Assembly (NCBI GenBank): GCA_016793465.1
Contig: JAEUJW010000001.1
Coordinates: 1 to 64,000, forward strand
Reading direction: 5' to 3'
Source of the DNA: Myxococcales bacterium
GTDB taxonomy: Bacteria > Myxococcota > Polyangia > Nannocystales > Nannocystaceae
DNA: 64,000 nt
Made by a program: the position numbers and the translations under genes
Shown: in pieces, positions 31,286 to 40,482 of the stretch
How the letters are laid out: every line of letters starts with the position of its first letter
Numbering within the stretch: the stretch's first letter is position 1
The notes under the pieces: generated by a model
Database searches by the model: none
What the model was told of the DNA's origin: nothing
Seen by the model: the letters and a program-made list of their open reading frames with translations, nothing else

Positions 31286-33043
31286 ATGGATCGTCAACGC
31301 CCCCGCACGACCAGCGACGAGATCGACCTCTACATCCGCACCTACTACTCGCTCCTGCGCAGCAGCGGCGACGTCAGGGTGCGAGCCTTCGAGGAGGTCC
31401 ACGTCTTCAGCGACTCGAGCCTGCACGCCGGCGCCCGCGGCCCTGACCCCGACGTCGCCGCCTTCGCCTACAGCGCCGCCCGCCTGCCGCGCTGCATGCC
31501 CGACGTGCGCCGCCTCGTGCTCGGCCAGTCGCACGAGAGCTTCGAGGCCGCCGGCTTCGAGATCCGCGGCTGGCAGCGCGTCCTGACCCGCGGCCGCCGC
31601 CGACCCCTGCGCTTCGACGGCGTCGATATCCTCGGCGCCTTCATCTCGAGCACCAGCGACATCGACGACCTCGTCCCGACGATCACCACCTACCAGATCG
31701 TCTGGAACCAGATGCACGTCCGCCTCCACGACAGCGAGCTCGGCCGCCGCCTGCTCGCCTCGTCTCCACGGCCCTCCGGGCCTGAATCGGTCGACGCCCT
31801 GCCCAGCGTCGACTACCACGAGCTCGCCAGCGTGCTCGGCCTCGACGACGAGGGCGTGCTGACCCTCGTCGCCGCCCTCGACGGCGACTGGGTCGCCAGC
31901 CTGCGCGCCATCGCCGAGCGCCCCTGCGACCTCTCGATCCGCGTGCTCAGCGGCTCCTACTCGCAGTACCAGCGCGCCTCCCAGCGCTGGTGGTCCGGCA
32001 TCGAGCCGGCCTACCTCCGCGCCCACGAGCCCCGCCGCCCGCCGATCTACTTCGTCAGCTCCAACACCCACTCGCTCGTCAACCTGCTCGGCGGCTACGC
32101 CCAGGCCCACCGCGACGAGATCGTCGACTTCGTCGCCCGCACCGACCGCGAGGGCCTCGCCGCCCCGCTGCGCCGCGCCATCGCCGACGGCCGCGACCAC
32201 GAGGTCCGCAACCTCACCTACTACCTCCTGCGCGCCTTCCTCCACGAGAACTCCGCCGAGTCCCCCCGCCGCATCGCCGACGTCCACGACTACGAGGTCC
32301 AGTCCGGCATCACCTCGATCGACGTGCCCGGCAAGATCGACGTCAACGCCCAGATCATCGAGCTCTCGCGCCTCATCCCCGAGCGCCTCGACCCCCGCGT
32401 CCAGGTCCCCGACCTGGGGCTCCTGCGCAGCAGCGACGCCGTCATCGTCAACATCGACTACCCGCTCGGCATGGCCGCCTACCATCACCTCGCGCGCATC
32501 GGCCAGGCCAGCGGCGAGGTCCGCGGGATCTACATCATGGGCAAGGCCGCAACCCTCAACGGCCGCGTCGGCGACGTCATGATCTCCACGGTCGTGCAGG
32601 ACGAGCACTCGCGCAACACCTACCTCCTGCGCAACTGCTTCGCCGCCGCCGACGTCCAGCCCTACTTGGACCTCGGCACCGTGCTCGACCAACAGAAGGC
32701 CCTGACCGTGCGCGGCGCCTTCCTGCAGAACCGCGAGTACATGAGCGTGTTCTACAGGGAGGGCTACACCGTGCTCGAGATGGAGGCCGGCCCCTACCTC
32801 TCGGCGATCTACGAGCTGGTGAACCCCCAGCGCCACCCCGACGACGAGATCGTGCACCTCTCGGGCCTCACGCCGTTCGACGTCGGGATCCTCCACTACG
32901 CGTCGGACACGCCCTACTCGCGCCGCCAGAGCCTGCTCTCCAAGAGCCTCAGCTACTTCGGCGTCGAGGCCACCTGCGCGTGCGCGATCGCCATCGTCCG
33001 CCAGATCTTCACCCGCGAGCTCGCCCGCCTGCGCGGCCGCTGA
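31286..33043 (+). CDS. DUF6909-like protein with nucleoside-phosphorylase-like C-terminal half
   Basis: A 585-residue protein. The central and C-terminal parts match my memory of DUF6909 proteins of Bacteroidota: VSSNTHSLVNLLGG near residue 255, VIVNIDYPLGMAAYHHL near 388, IMGKAATLNGRVGDVMIST near 415, and FLQNREYMSVFYREG with VLEMEAG near 475-495. The second half resembles the purine-nucleoside-phosphorylase fold (inference). Enzyme activity unknown. A REP-like palindrome is read in frame at 31764-31786 (SPRPSGPE), probably in a surface loop. A TACCTT box lies 18 nt before the ATG. Confidence 0.72.
   Translation: MDRQRPRTTSDEIDLYIRTYYSLLRSSGDVRVRAFEEVHVFSDSSLHAGARGPDPDVAAFAYSAARLPRCMPDVRRLVLGQSHESFEAAGFEIRGWQRVLTRGRRRPLRFDGVDILGAFISSTSDIDDLVPTITTYQIVWNQMHVRLHDSELGRRLLASSPRPSGPESVDALPSVDYHELASVLGLDDEGVLTLVAALDGDWVASLRAIAERPCDLSIRVLSGSYSQYQRASQRWWSGIEPAYLRAHEPRRPPIYFVSSNTHSLVNLLGGYAQAHRDEIVDFVARTDREGLAAPLRRAIADGRDHEVRNLTYYLLRAFLHENSAESPRRIADVHDYEVQSGITSIDVPGKIDVNAQIIELSRLIPERLDPRVQVPDLGLLRSSDAVIVNIDYPLGMAAYHHLARIGQASGEVRGIYIMGKAATLNGRVGDVMISTVVQDEHSRNTYLLRNCFAAADVQPYLDLGTVLDQQKALTVRGAFLQNREYMSVFYREGYTVLEMEAGPYLSAIYELVNPQRHPDDEIVHLSGLTPFDVGILHYASDTPYSRRQSLLSKSLSYFGVEATCACAIAIVRQIFTRELARLRGR
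31764..31786. repeat. REP-like palindrome inside a coding region
   Basis: CTCCACGGCCCTCCGGGCCT followed by GAA, an inverted copy of the family, translated as part of SSPRPSGPES in the DUF6909-like gene without a frameshift. Confidence 0.8.
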
Positions 33044-33230
33044 TCTCCGGCGGGGCGCCCGTCCCGCCGCTCGCGGACCGTCGCCGTCACTTCACCCGCG
33101 CCACGCCCGCGGCCGCGACCACGTCTCTCGCGTCACGCCCGCGAACGTCGTGCTCGCCGCGCATTCGCGGGCGCGCGCGACCGCCGACCCCGCACTCGAC
33201 CGCGATCCCCGGACCTGCGACGCTCTCCCG

Positions 33231-34205
33231 ATGCTCGCGCCCGACGACCACGACCCCTGGACCGTCCCCACCGACGCACCCGCGGACGCCGAGCCCCACG
33301 ACCTCCTCCGCCTCGCCCTCCACTTCGCCCTGCTCGCGCCCTCCCCCGGCAACACCCAGCCCTGGCGCTTCCTCCTCGACGGCGAACGCGTCGAGCTCTA
33401 CTCCGACCCCTCCCGCCGCCGCCCCGCCCACGACCCCGACGACCAGCAGCGCCTGCTCGCCGGCGGCTCCGCCCTCGCCCTCCTCCGCGTCGCCCTCCGC
33501 GCCTTCGGCCTCGCCGAGTCCACCGAGCTGCTGCCCGGCGACCACCCCGACCTGCTCGCCCGCGTGACCCTCGACGGCTCCGTCGCGCCGTCCCCCGAGG
33601 ACACCTGGCTGCTGCAGGCCGCGCCCAAGCGCCGCACCCACCGCGGCCTGCTGGCCTCGCGCCCGGTCCGCCCGCGCCTGCTGGAGCGCCTCGTCGACCT
33701 GTCCCGTGAGACAGGCGCGTCCCTCCTCGCGCTGTCCTCGCACCAGCGCGCCGCGCTCGCCCGCCGCGTCGACGCCGCCGCCGAGCAGGCCGCCCGCGAC
33801 GACGCCCTGCGCGACGAACGCCTGGCCTGGCCCACCGCCGGCCCCGAGCCGTTCGAGGCGACCGACGGCGGCCCCGCCCGCGGCGACGCGATCCTCGAGG
33901 GCTCGCCCGTGCTCGCGCTGCTCACCACCCCCGGCGACGCGCCCCACGACTGGCTGATCGCCGGCCAGGCCCTCGCCCGCGTGCTGCTCCGCGGCCGCGT
34001 CGACCACCTCTACGCCTCGTTCTTCCCCGCCGTCCTCGCGCGCGCCGCCGACCGCGCCCGCGTGGCCGAGGAGGCGGCTGTCCTCGGCGACATGTCCCAA
34101 TCGCCAGGCCACGCCCAGGTCGCGCTCCGCCTGGGCTACGGCTCGGACCTCCCCGCCGTCCCGCGCCGCCCGCTCGCCGACGTGCTGCTCGCCGCCCGGC
34201 CATGA
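33231..34205 (+). CDS. Nitroreductase-like flavoprotein (Acg family)
   Basis: A 324-residue protein with LLAPSPGNTQPWRFLLDG near residue 35, the FMN-binding start of nitroreductases, and a second half ending in VALRLGYGSD. Length and the gap between halves fit the double-domain Acg/Rv2032-like branch, whose members may bind flavin without classical activity. Substrate unknown. ATG at 33231 is chosen since the conserved region starts soon after; an upstream in-frame GTG at 33150 adds an unlikely Arg/Ala-rich stretch. Confidence 0.75.
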   Translation: MLAPDDHDPWTVPTDAPADAEPHDLLRLALHFALLAPSPGNTQPWRFLLDGERVELYSDPSRRRPAHDPDDQQRLLAGGSALALLRVALRAFGLAESTELLPGDHPDLLARVTLDGSVAPSPEDTWLLQAAPKRRTHRGLLASRPVRPRLLERLVDLSRETGASLLALSSHQRAALARRVDAAAEQAARDDALRDERLAWPTAGPEPFEATDGGPARGDAILEGSPVLALLTTPGDAPHDWLIAGQALARVLLRGRVDHLYASFFPAVLARAADRARVAEEAAVLGDMSQSPGHAQVALRLGYGSDLPAVPRRPLADVLLAARP

Positions 34206-34234
34206 GCGCCCGCCAACGCGCCCGCGCGGCGTGC

Positions 34235-34240
34235 TACGGT
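34235..34240 (+). promoter_or_regulatory. TANNNT box of a lipoprotein gene
   Basis: TACGGT ends 7 nt before the ATG at 34248; no Shine-Dalgarno sequence. Confidence 0.5.
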
Positions 34241-34247
34241 GCGCGCC

Positions 34248-35495
34248 ATGTCCCGGCTCGCCGCCTCGCTCGCCCTGCTCGCCCTCGCCGCCTGCAACAG
34301 CCCCACACCGCCCGGCCCCGCCAAGCCCGCGAGCGACAGGTCCGCGACCACCCCCGAGACCCCCGCGAAGGCCGCGACCCCCGAGGCCCCGCCCGACGAG
34401 CACATCCGCCGCGGCAGCAAGGCCGGCCCGCCGCGCCCGCGCGTCCTCCCGGAGGCGGTCGCCTGCCCCGTCGACACCTACCCGCCCGCCGCCTCGCTGT
34501 CCGCCATGTACGCCGCGAACGACGTCGCCAGCGTGCGCGCCGCCTACGTCGGCACCCCGCTCCAGGAAATTATTAAAACCTCGGACACCGCGACCGGCCG
34601 CAGCGACGACGCGACGATCGTCAAGGCGCTCGAGGACCCCACCGAGGCCGCCCAGACCGCCGCGACCACGGCCATCCAGAGCGCGATGAGCCAGTGGATG
34701 CGCCACAATTTAAAGATCGCCGCCGAGGACCCGGATCCCGCCAGGCACCCGCCGGCCTGGACGGCCGCCCGCTGCGCGTGGGAGCACGGCCTCCACGTGC
34801 TCGGCGTCGACCTGCAGAGCCGCGCCGGCGAGCTGTCCTCCGAGGCAGATCGCGGCGACGCCAGCATCGCCGACGACATCGACGACCTGTTCAAGGCCGA
34901 CCCCGCCGACCCGCGTCAAATTAAACCGGCGCGCCAGGCCATCGAGAAGACGTGGTTCCGCATCGTCCACCGCGAGCTCGCCGCCACCGCCGCGTTCGCG
35001 CGCGAGCACGAGTCCGTCGCCACCGCCCGCCGCGCGCTCGGCCTGTTCCACATGCTCCGCGACCGCCTGCAGGACCGCAACACCCCCGCGATCGCCACCA
35101 TCGAGGCGCAGCTGTCCGGCAAGCCGAGCGCCATCGACGTCCCCGCGATCATGCGCCAGATCGACGTCGCGCTGATCAAACGCGCCAGGAAGTACTGCAG
35201 CGAGGCCGTCGACCCCAAGCTGCACGGCAACCCCGACGGCGCCGCCAGCGTCAAGGAGGGCGAGACGTACACCAAGCTGCTGCTCCCGGCCATGCGAACC
35301 GCCCTCGCCGCCCAGAAGTTCGACGCCGCCGCCTACATGACGACCTGGCAGGCCTTCGCCGAGGCCGTCGACAGCGCCGACGACGTCGACGAGATCAAGA
35401 AACACAGCGACGAGCTCGTGCACTGGAACTGCGCCCTCCAGCAGTCCCTCGGCATCCGCGAGTGCACCAGCTCCGCCGACGAAGCCCCGCGCTGA
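34248..35495 (+). CDS. Helical lipoprotein, unknown function
   Basis: A 415-residue lipoprotein (lipobox LAAC, Cys16) with a Pro/Ala/Thr-rich linker (residues 17-60) and then a long helical domain with four scattered Cys. No known domain recognised. Three AT-rich islands lie within 360 bp (34572 EIIKT, 34709 NLKI, 34920 QIKP), the densest group outside the threonine-synthase region. Its last codons and stop are duplicated 85 bp downstream (see 35470-35608). Confidence 0.72.
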   Translation: MSRLAASLALLALAACNSPTPPGPAKPASDRSATTPETPAKAATPEAPPDEHIRRGSKAGPPRPRVLPEAVACPVDTYPPAASLSAMYAANDVASVRAAYVGTPLQEIIKTSDTATGRSDDATIVKALEDPTEAAQTAATTAIQSAMSQWMRHNLKIAAEDPDPARHPPAWTAARCAWEHGLHVLGVDLQSRAGELSSEADRGDASIADDIDDLFKADPADPRQIKPARQAIEKTWFRIVHRELAATAAFAREHESVATARRALGLFHMLRDRLQDRNTPAIATIEAQLSGKPSAIDVPAIMRQIDVALIKRARKYCSEAVDPKLHGNPDGAASVKEGETYTKLLLPAMRTALAAQKFDAAAYMTTWQAFAEAVDSADDVDEIKKHSDELVHWNCALQQSLGIRECTSSADEAPR

Positions 35496-35608
35496 GTCCC
35501 ACCCGCCCGCGCAACAGTTCTTCACGCAGCCCCCCGAATCCGCGAGCGCGCCCCGCTCCGCCGGCGAGGCCTCGCGCTGACGACACGCCCACGAAACAGT
35601 TCTTCATG
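35470..35608 (+). repeat. Imperfect direct repeat spanning a gene 3' end
   Basis: 35470-35526 and 35555-35608 are similar over about 55 bp: both contain GCTCCGCCG, a GARGCCYCGCGCTGA block that includes the lipoprotein stop codon, and AACAGTTCTTCA. The second copy lies in untranslated sequence. It looks like an old tandem duplication of the gene end. Confidence 0.75.
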
Positions 35609-35650
35609 TAATCCGCCCCCCGCCCGTGGCACAAACTCCGCGTGGTGACC

Positions 35651-36658
35651 ATGGCTCGCGCTTCACTCAACTCTCTCCGCCGCCGACACATGCTCGGCGT
35701 GCTCGGCGCCTCGGGCGCGCTCGTGCTCGTCGGCTGCGGCGACTCCGGCAGCAACGACACCGGCGACGGCTCGACCGGCTCGACCGGCGGCACCAGCTCG
35801 GGCTCGTCCTCGTCGAGCGGCACGCCGACCAGCACCGGCGTCGACCCGACCACCGGTGACGGTTCCTCCTCCACCGGCGTCGGCGACACCTCGAGCGGCG
35901 ACGGCTCTTCGTCCACCGGCGACACCGCCGCCGAGTGCACGCCCGCCGACGCCTGGGCCACCGGCGGCACCGCGGCCATGACCGCCAAGGCCTGCTACCC
36001 CGACCCGTTCGCCGGCGGCGTCACCGGGTGCCCGCTGCTGTGCCAGACCACCGCCGGCCCGTGCACGGCCGACACCATGGACCGCCAGGACGTCAGCGAG
36101 GGCTACGGCGGCCTGCCGGTGCGCCTCTCGCTGCTCATCGTCGACGCCGACACCTGCCAGCCGCTGCCCAATGTGCGCGTGCAGATCTGGCACACCCAGC
36201 GCACCGGCGTGTACTCCGGCAACACCCCCAACCCGCAGATGTGCAGCGGCGGCGACAGCGACGCGCCCAACCACCTCTACTTCCGCGGCACCCGGACGGC
36301 CGGCGCCGACGGCCGCGTCGACTTCGACACCTGCTTCCCCGGCTGGTACATGGGCCGCGCGCTGCACATCCACTTCAGCGTCCACCTCGACGGCGACGAG
36401 TACGTCACCTCGCAGCTGTTCTTCGACGACACCATCACCGAGGAGATCTTCTCCTCGCACCCCGACTACTCCGAGTTCGGCCAGCCCGACACCCACAACG
36501 ACGACGACAACATCATCGGCGGCGCCGACGACCTCCCCAACTACATCCTCGACATCGCCCGCATGCCCGACGGCGCCATGCTCGCCTCCAAGGTGATCGG
36601 CGTGCGCAGCTCGCTCGCCGACCCGCTGTGCTCGCTCGGCGGCGGCGGCCCGCCCTGA
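35651..36658 (+). CDS. Lipid-anchored intradiol ring-cleavage dioxygenase homologue
   Basis: A 335-residue protein. The N-terminus has RRR followed by a hydrophobic stretch and lipobox LVGC (Cys29), so Tat-dependent lipoprotein export is possible. A Ser/Gly/Thr-rich linker of about 65 residues precedes the catalytic domain. [16 protein letters not shown] and [13 protein letters not shown] supply the two Tyr and two His that bind ferric iron in protocatechuate/catechol dioxygenases. The substrate is unknown, and exported members may act on other phenolics. ATG at 35651 or GTG at 35642 could start the protein. Confidence 0.85.
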   Translation: MARASLNSLRRRHMLGVLGASGALVLVGCGDSGSNDTGDGSTGSTGGTSSGSSSSSGTPTSTGVDPTTGDGSSSTGVGDTSSGDGSSSTGDTAAECTPADAWATGGTAAMTAKACYPDPFAGGVTGCPLLCQTTAGPCTADTMDRQDVSEGYGGLPVRLSLLIVDADTCQPLPNVRVQIWHTQRTGVYSGNTPNPQMCSGGDSDAPNHLYFRGTRTAGADGRVDFDTCFPGWYMGRALHIHFSVHLDGDEYVTSQLFFDDTITEEIFSSHPDYSEFGQPDTHNDDDNIIGGADDLPNYILDIARMPDGAMLASKVIGVRSSLADPLCSLGGGGPP

Positions 36659-36662
36659 CGCC

Positions 36663-39600
36663 TCAGCGCCTGTGCGAGGCCAGCCAGGCCTGCACCTTGG
36701 CCACGAACTTCGGGTCCCGCTGCGACTCCGGGTCGGCGGCCGCCCGCTCGGCCAGCACCCGCGCCCGCGTGCGGTCGCCGCCGCTGCCCCACAGCGCCTG
36801 CGCCAGCAGGAACCGCTGCCACACCACCACCACCGCGAACTCCGGCCGCGGCTCGGTGATCGCCAGGGCCCGCTCGAGCGGCGCCAGGGCCTCCGCCGGC
36901 CGCTTCGCCGCCAGCAACGACTCCGCCAGCCCGGTCAGCGGCTCGGCCAGCCGCCGGTGCTCGCTACCCTGCGTCTCCTCCATGATCTTCACCGCCCGCT
37001 CGTCGTGCCCGATCGCCGCCTCCGGCCGCCCGCGCTCGCGCTCGATCCGCGCCAGCGCCGCGAGGCTCATCGCCAGGTCCGGATCCTTCGAGCCCAGCGC
37101 CTTCTCGCGGATGGCGATCGCCCGCTCCATCAGGCGCACCGCCTCGTCGTGCTCCCCGGCCCGCGACTTCAACGTCGCCAGCCCGTTGAGCGGGTAGCTC
37201 AGCTTCAGGTGCTCCGGCCCGAGCGTCTCGCTGAAGATCTCGATCGCCCGCGCGTGCTTCTCCATGGCCTCCGGCGCCCGCCTCCGCGTCGAGTAGATCA
37301 GCGCGATGTTGTAGAGCAGCGTCGCCCGCAGCGGCAGGTTGCCCTCCTTCGAGCGGGCCAGGATGCCCTCCGCGCGCTCGTACGCCGCCAGCGCCTCGTC
37401 GCCGCGCCGCAGGTTGGTGAGCACCGCCCCCACGCGGTTGAGGCTCTCGGCGATGTCGGGGTGGTCCGCGTCGAACACCCGCTCGCGGATCGCCAGCGCC
37501 CGCTGCTGCAGCGCCAGCGCTTCTTCATAGCGACCGCGGCGATCCTCGATCGTGCCCAGCGTGCTCAGGCTCTCCGCCACCACCGGATGATCGGCCCCGA
37601 ACGCCTGCTCGCGGATCGCCAGCGCCTGCTCGTCACGCCGCACCGCCTCCTCGAGGTTGCCCGAGGCCGAGAACGCCGCCGCCAGGCTGTCCAGCGCCGC
37701 CGCCACCTGCGGGTGCCCCTCCCCGTACAGCTCCGTCCACCGCGCCAGCGCCCGCTCGAGCACCGGGATCGCCGCCCTCGCCTCGCCCTGCGCCGTCAGC
37801 AATTGCCCGAGCGCGTGGTCCAGCCCCGCCTCCGCCCCCCGGTCGCCGCCCGCCAGCACGCCGATTAAAAACTGCGCCGCCTCGGCCCACACCTTGCCCT
37901 CGGCGAACCGCGTCTGCCGCACGCCGACCACCGTCACCAGGTCCACCAGACCCGTCAGCGCCACCCGCGGCGCCGAGGCCTCGCGCGCCGCCGCCAGCGC
38001 CCGCAAGAGGCACTGCTCCGCCTCGCTGTGGCGCCCCAGGCTCGACTCGATCGACCCCACCACCGCCTCTCCGGTCGCCGCCGTCGCCAGCCACCCGGCC
38101 GCCCGCGCGTCGCTCACCACCGCCTGCGCCACCTCGAGCCCACGCTTGAAGTCTCCGGTCGCCTGCAGCGCCCGCGCCCGCGCCAGCCGCTCGTGCATGC
38201 GCCGCAGCTCGACCGGGTCCGCCGACGCGTCCGGCCGCTCGCGCAGCTGCACCGCGTCGAGGCACTGCTCTATCGCCGGCAACGACGCCGCCGCCGTGGT
38301 CGCCCGGTTCAGCGTGCCCGCGTCCGCCCGCGTCAGCGCGTCGAGCAGCGACCCGAGCAGCCCGCGCCCGAGGGCGAAGCACTCCTCCGACCGCGCGTAC
38401 AGCTCGTCGTCCCAGGTCCCTTCGCTCCTCCGCCGACACGCCTCGGTCCGCGCCGCCTGCCAGCCCGCCGCCCAGCGGTCGATCCACGGACGCGTCCGCG
38501 CGAACACCGTCGCCGCGTGCGTCTTCTCGGTCGCCGTGAACGCCCGCTCGACCGCCGCGCTCGCCTGCTCCGACCACTCGTCGTGGATCTCCGCGCCCGC
38601 CGCCTCGCAGCGCGCCATCTCGCGGCGCGCGCTCGCCTCGCGCGCCCCCAGCAGCGCCGCGACCAGCCCCAGCGCCGCCCCGCCCGCGAACAGCCACCGC
38701 CGCCGCACCACCCGCGCGCGCCCGCCCTCGAGCGCCGCCAGCAGCCCCGCCATCGTCGGCCAGCGCCGCTCGGTGTTCACCGCCAGCCCGCGCGCCAGCA
38801 CCTCGCGCAGCCACCCGGGCACGCCGCGCCGCCGCGTCCCCGCGACCTTGCCAGCCAGCACGCTGTGGCGCAGCTCCGCCAGCGTCTCGCCCGCGAACGG
38901 CCGCGCCCCGTACAGCCCCTCCCAGAACATCACGCAGAACGCGAACTGATCGGCCGCCTGCCCCGCGCCCGCGCCCACCAGCTGCTCCGGCGCCATGTAC
39001 CCCGGCGTCCCGATCAGCGAGCCCACGGTCGTCACGTCGGTCGACAGCAGCGCCCCCTCGCGCGGCACGAGGACCGGCGCGACCTCCTCGCTGGTGTCGT
39101 GCCGCGCCAGCCCGAAGTCCATCACCCGCACGCGGCCCTCGTCGCCGATCATCACGTTGTCCGGCTTGATGTCGCGGTGCACCAGCCCGGCCGCGTGGGC
39201 CGCCGCCAGCCCCTGGCCGGCCGCCAGCATCACCGCGCACACCTCCTGCCAGCCGCGCGCCCGCTCGCCGAGCCACGCCCGCAGCGTCCGGCCCTCGACG
39301 AGCTCCATCGCGATCCAGATCTCCTCCCCCTGCACGCCGACGTCGTGGATCGCCACCACGCTCGGGTGGCTCAGCTTGGCCAGCGCCTGGGCCTCGCGCA
39401 CCATCCGCGTGCGCGCCTCGCGGCTCATCGCCCACGCACCGTCCGCCTTGATGATCTTGATCGCCACCTTGCGGTCGAGCTCGGGGTCGAAGGCCGAGTA
39501 CACCACCCCCATCGCCCCCGCTCCCAGCCGCTCGAGCACCACGTAGCGCCCGACCCGCGAGCCGACCATCAGCACGTCCGTCACCACGGTCGCGCCCGCC

Positions 39601-39698
39601 TCCGGCCGGCTCCCCACCGCCGTCGACGCCAGCACCCGCGCCGACCCGCCCGTCACCCGCGTGCGATCGAGGTCCATCGCCGCAGGCGACGGCCCCAT
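36663..39698 (-). CDS. Serine/threonine protein kinase with TPR sensor region
   Basis: A 1011-residue receptor-like kinase. Kinase domain about residues 50-320: [30 protein letters not shown] and [10 protein letters not shown] are all intact, so it should be active. A membrane helix follows ([20 protein letters not shown], near 335-355). The remainder contains many TPR units of kinesin-light-chain type, for example [22 protein letters not shown] at 39698 is preferred because AAGGAG precedes it, though only 3 nt away; an ATG 37 codons earlier is open. Such TPR kinases are abundant in myxobacteria and transmit protein-binding signals. Confidence 0.93.
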   Translation of the reverse strand: MGPSPAAMDLDRTRVTGGSARVLASTAVGSRPEAGATVVTDVLMVGSRVGRYVVLERLGAGAMGVVYSAFDPELDRKVAIKIIKADGAWAMSREARTRMVREAQALAKLSHPSVVAIHDVGVQGEEIWIAMELVEGRTLRAWLGERARGWQEVCAVMLAAGQGLAAAHAAGLVHRDIKPDNVMIGDEGRVRVMDFGLARHDTSEEVAPVLVPREGALLSTDVTTVGSLIGTPGYMAPEQLVGAGAGQAADQFAFCVMFWEGLYGARPFAGETLAELRHSVLAGKVAGTRRRGVPGWLREVLARGLAVNTERRWPTMAGLLAALEGGRARVVRRRWLFAGGAALGLVAALLGAREASARREMARCEAAGAEIHDEWSEQASAAVERAFTATEKTHAATVFARTRPWIDRWAAGWQAARTEACRRRSEGTWDDELYARSEECFALGRGLLGSLLDALTRADAGTLNRATTAAASLPAIEQCLDAVQLRERPDASADPVELRRMHERLARARALQATGDFKRGLEVAQAVVSDARAAGWLATAATGEAVVGSIESSLGRHSEAEQCLLRALAAAREASAPRVALTGLVDLVTVVGVRQTRFAEGKVWAEAAQFLIGVLAGGDRGAEAGLDHALGQLLTAQGEARAAIPVLERALARWTELYGEGHPQVAAALDSLAAAFSASGNLEEAVRRDEQALAIREQAFGADHPVVAESLSTLGTIEDRRGRYEEALALQQRALAIRERVFDADHPDIAESLNRVGAVLTNLRRGDEALAAYERAEGILARSKEGNLPLRATLLYNIALIYSTRRRAPEAMEKHARAIEIFSETLGPEHLKLSYPLNGLATLKSRAGEHDEAVRLMERAIAIREKALGSKDPDLAMSLAALARIERERGRPEAAIGHDERAVKIMEETQGSEHRRLAEPLTGLAESLLAAKRPAEALAPLERALAITEPRPEFAVVVVWQRFLLAQALWGSGGDRTRARVLAERAAADPESQRDPKFVAKVQAWLASHRR

Positions 39699-39827
39699 CG
39701 TCTCCTTCAGACCTGTGTCACCGCCACGGTCTGCCACGCCGGCATCGTCCCACGCCGCGCGAGCGCCACGCAATCTCCGACGCCCGGGCTCACCGGACGT
39801 CAACGCCATGCCATCCGCGTCCGCGGC

Positions 39828-40376
39828 CTAACCCGACGGGTTGGCCGGGATCACCAGCACCGGGCAGCTCGCCTCGCGGATCACCCGGTCCGCCGTGCTG
39901 CCCACGAAGAACCGCGCCACCCGGTTGCGCCCGCTCGCCGCCAGCACGATCAGGTCGGCCGCGCTCCGCTCCGCCTCCGCCAGGATCACGCTGAGCGGCA
40001 CGCCCGGGCGCGCCTCGTACGACACCTCGAGCCCCGGGCAGTGGCGCTCCGCCAGCCCGCGCAGCGCCGCGATCGAGGTGTCGTGGGCCGCCTTGTGCAC
40101 CTCGTTCATCATCTGCTGCGACAGCCCCACCGACAGGCTCCCGGTGTACATCGAGCTGTAGTTCAGCGGCGGCGTCACGTGCAGCAGGATGATCTTCCCC
40201 CCGCTCATGCGCGCCAGCGAGGCCGCCACGCCGATCGACCGCAGCGACGCCGGCGCGTACTCGATGAACTGCTGCTCGACCTGCACCGCCAGCCCGGACG
40301 CGATGTGCTCGTCGGACGCCGGCTGAAAGTCGATGGGCACCAGGATGCGTGCGAACGTCGGGGCTGCGGTCGTCAT
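39828..40376 (-). CDS. Universal stress protein (UspA family)
   Basis: A 182-residue single Usp domain. It starts ARILVPIDF and ends with LIVLAASGRNRVARFFVGST followed by ADRV, the nucleotide-binding GxxxxxxxxxGST region, so ATP binding is plausible. Residues 45-100 include an insert longer than usual. It is 129 bp upstream of the TPR kinase gene on the same strand. Confidence 0.92.
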   Translation of the reverse strand: MTTAAPTFARILVPIDFQPASDEHIASGLAVQVEQQFIEYAPASLRSIGVAASLARMSGGKIILLHVTPPLNYSSMYTGSLSVGLSQQMMNEVHKAAHDTSIAALRGLAERHCPGLEVSYEARPGVPLSVILAEAERSAADLIVLAASGRNRVARFFVGSTADRVIREASCPVLVIPANPSG

Positions 40377-40384
40377 CGCGCGCC

Positions 40385-40390
40385 AGCATA
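40385..40390 (-). promoter_or_regulatory. TANNNT box of the universal stress protein gene
   Basis: TATGCT on the reverse strand ends 8 nt before the ATG; no Shine-Dalgarno sequence. Confidence 0.5.
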
Positions 40391-40482
40391 CCAGGACCTC
40401 GCTCCCGCGGCTGCGCAGCCTTCACGTCAACACCCCGGAGCGGGCGCACACACACCCCTCGATGCGGTATGACCCCGGGTCG

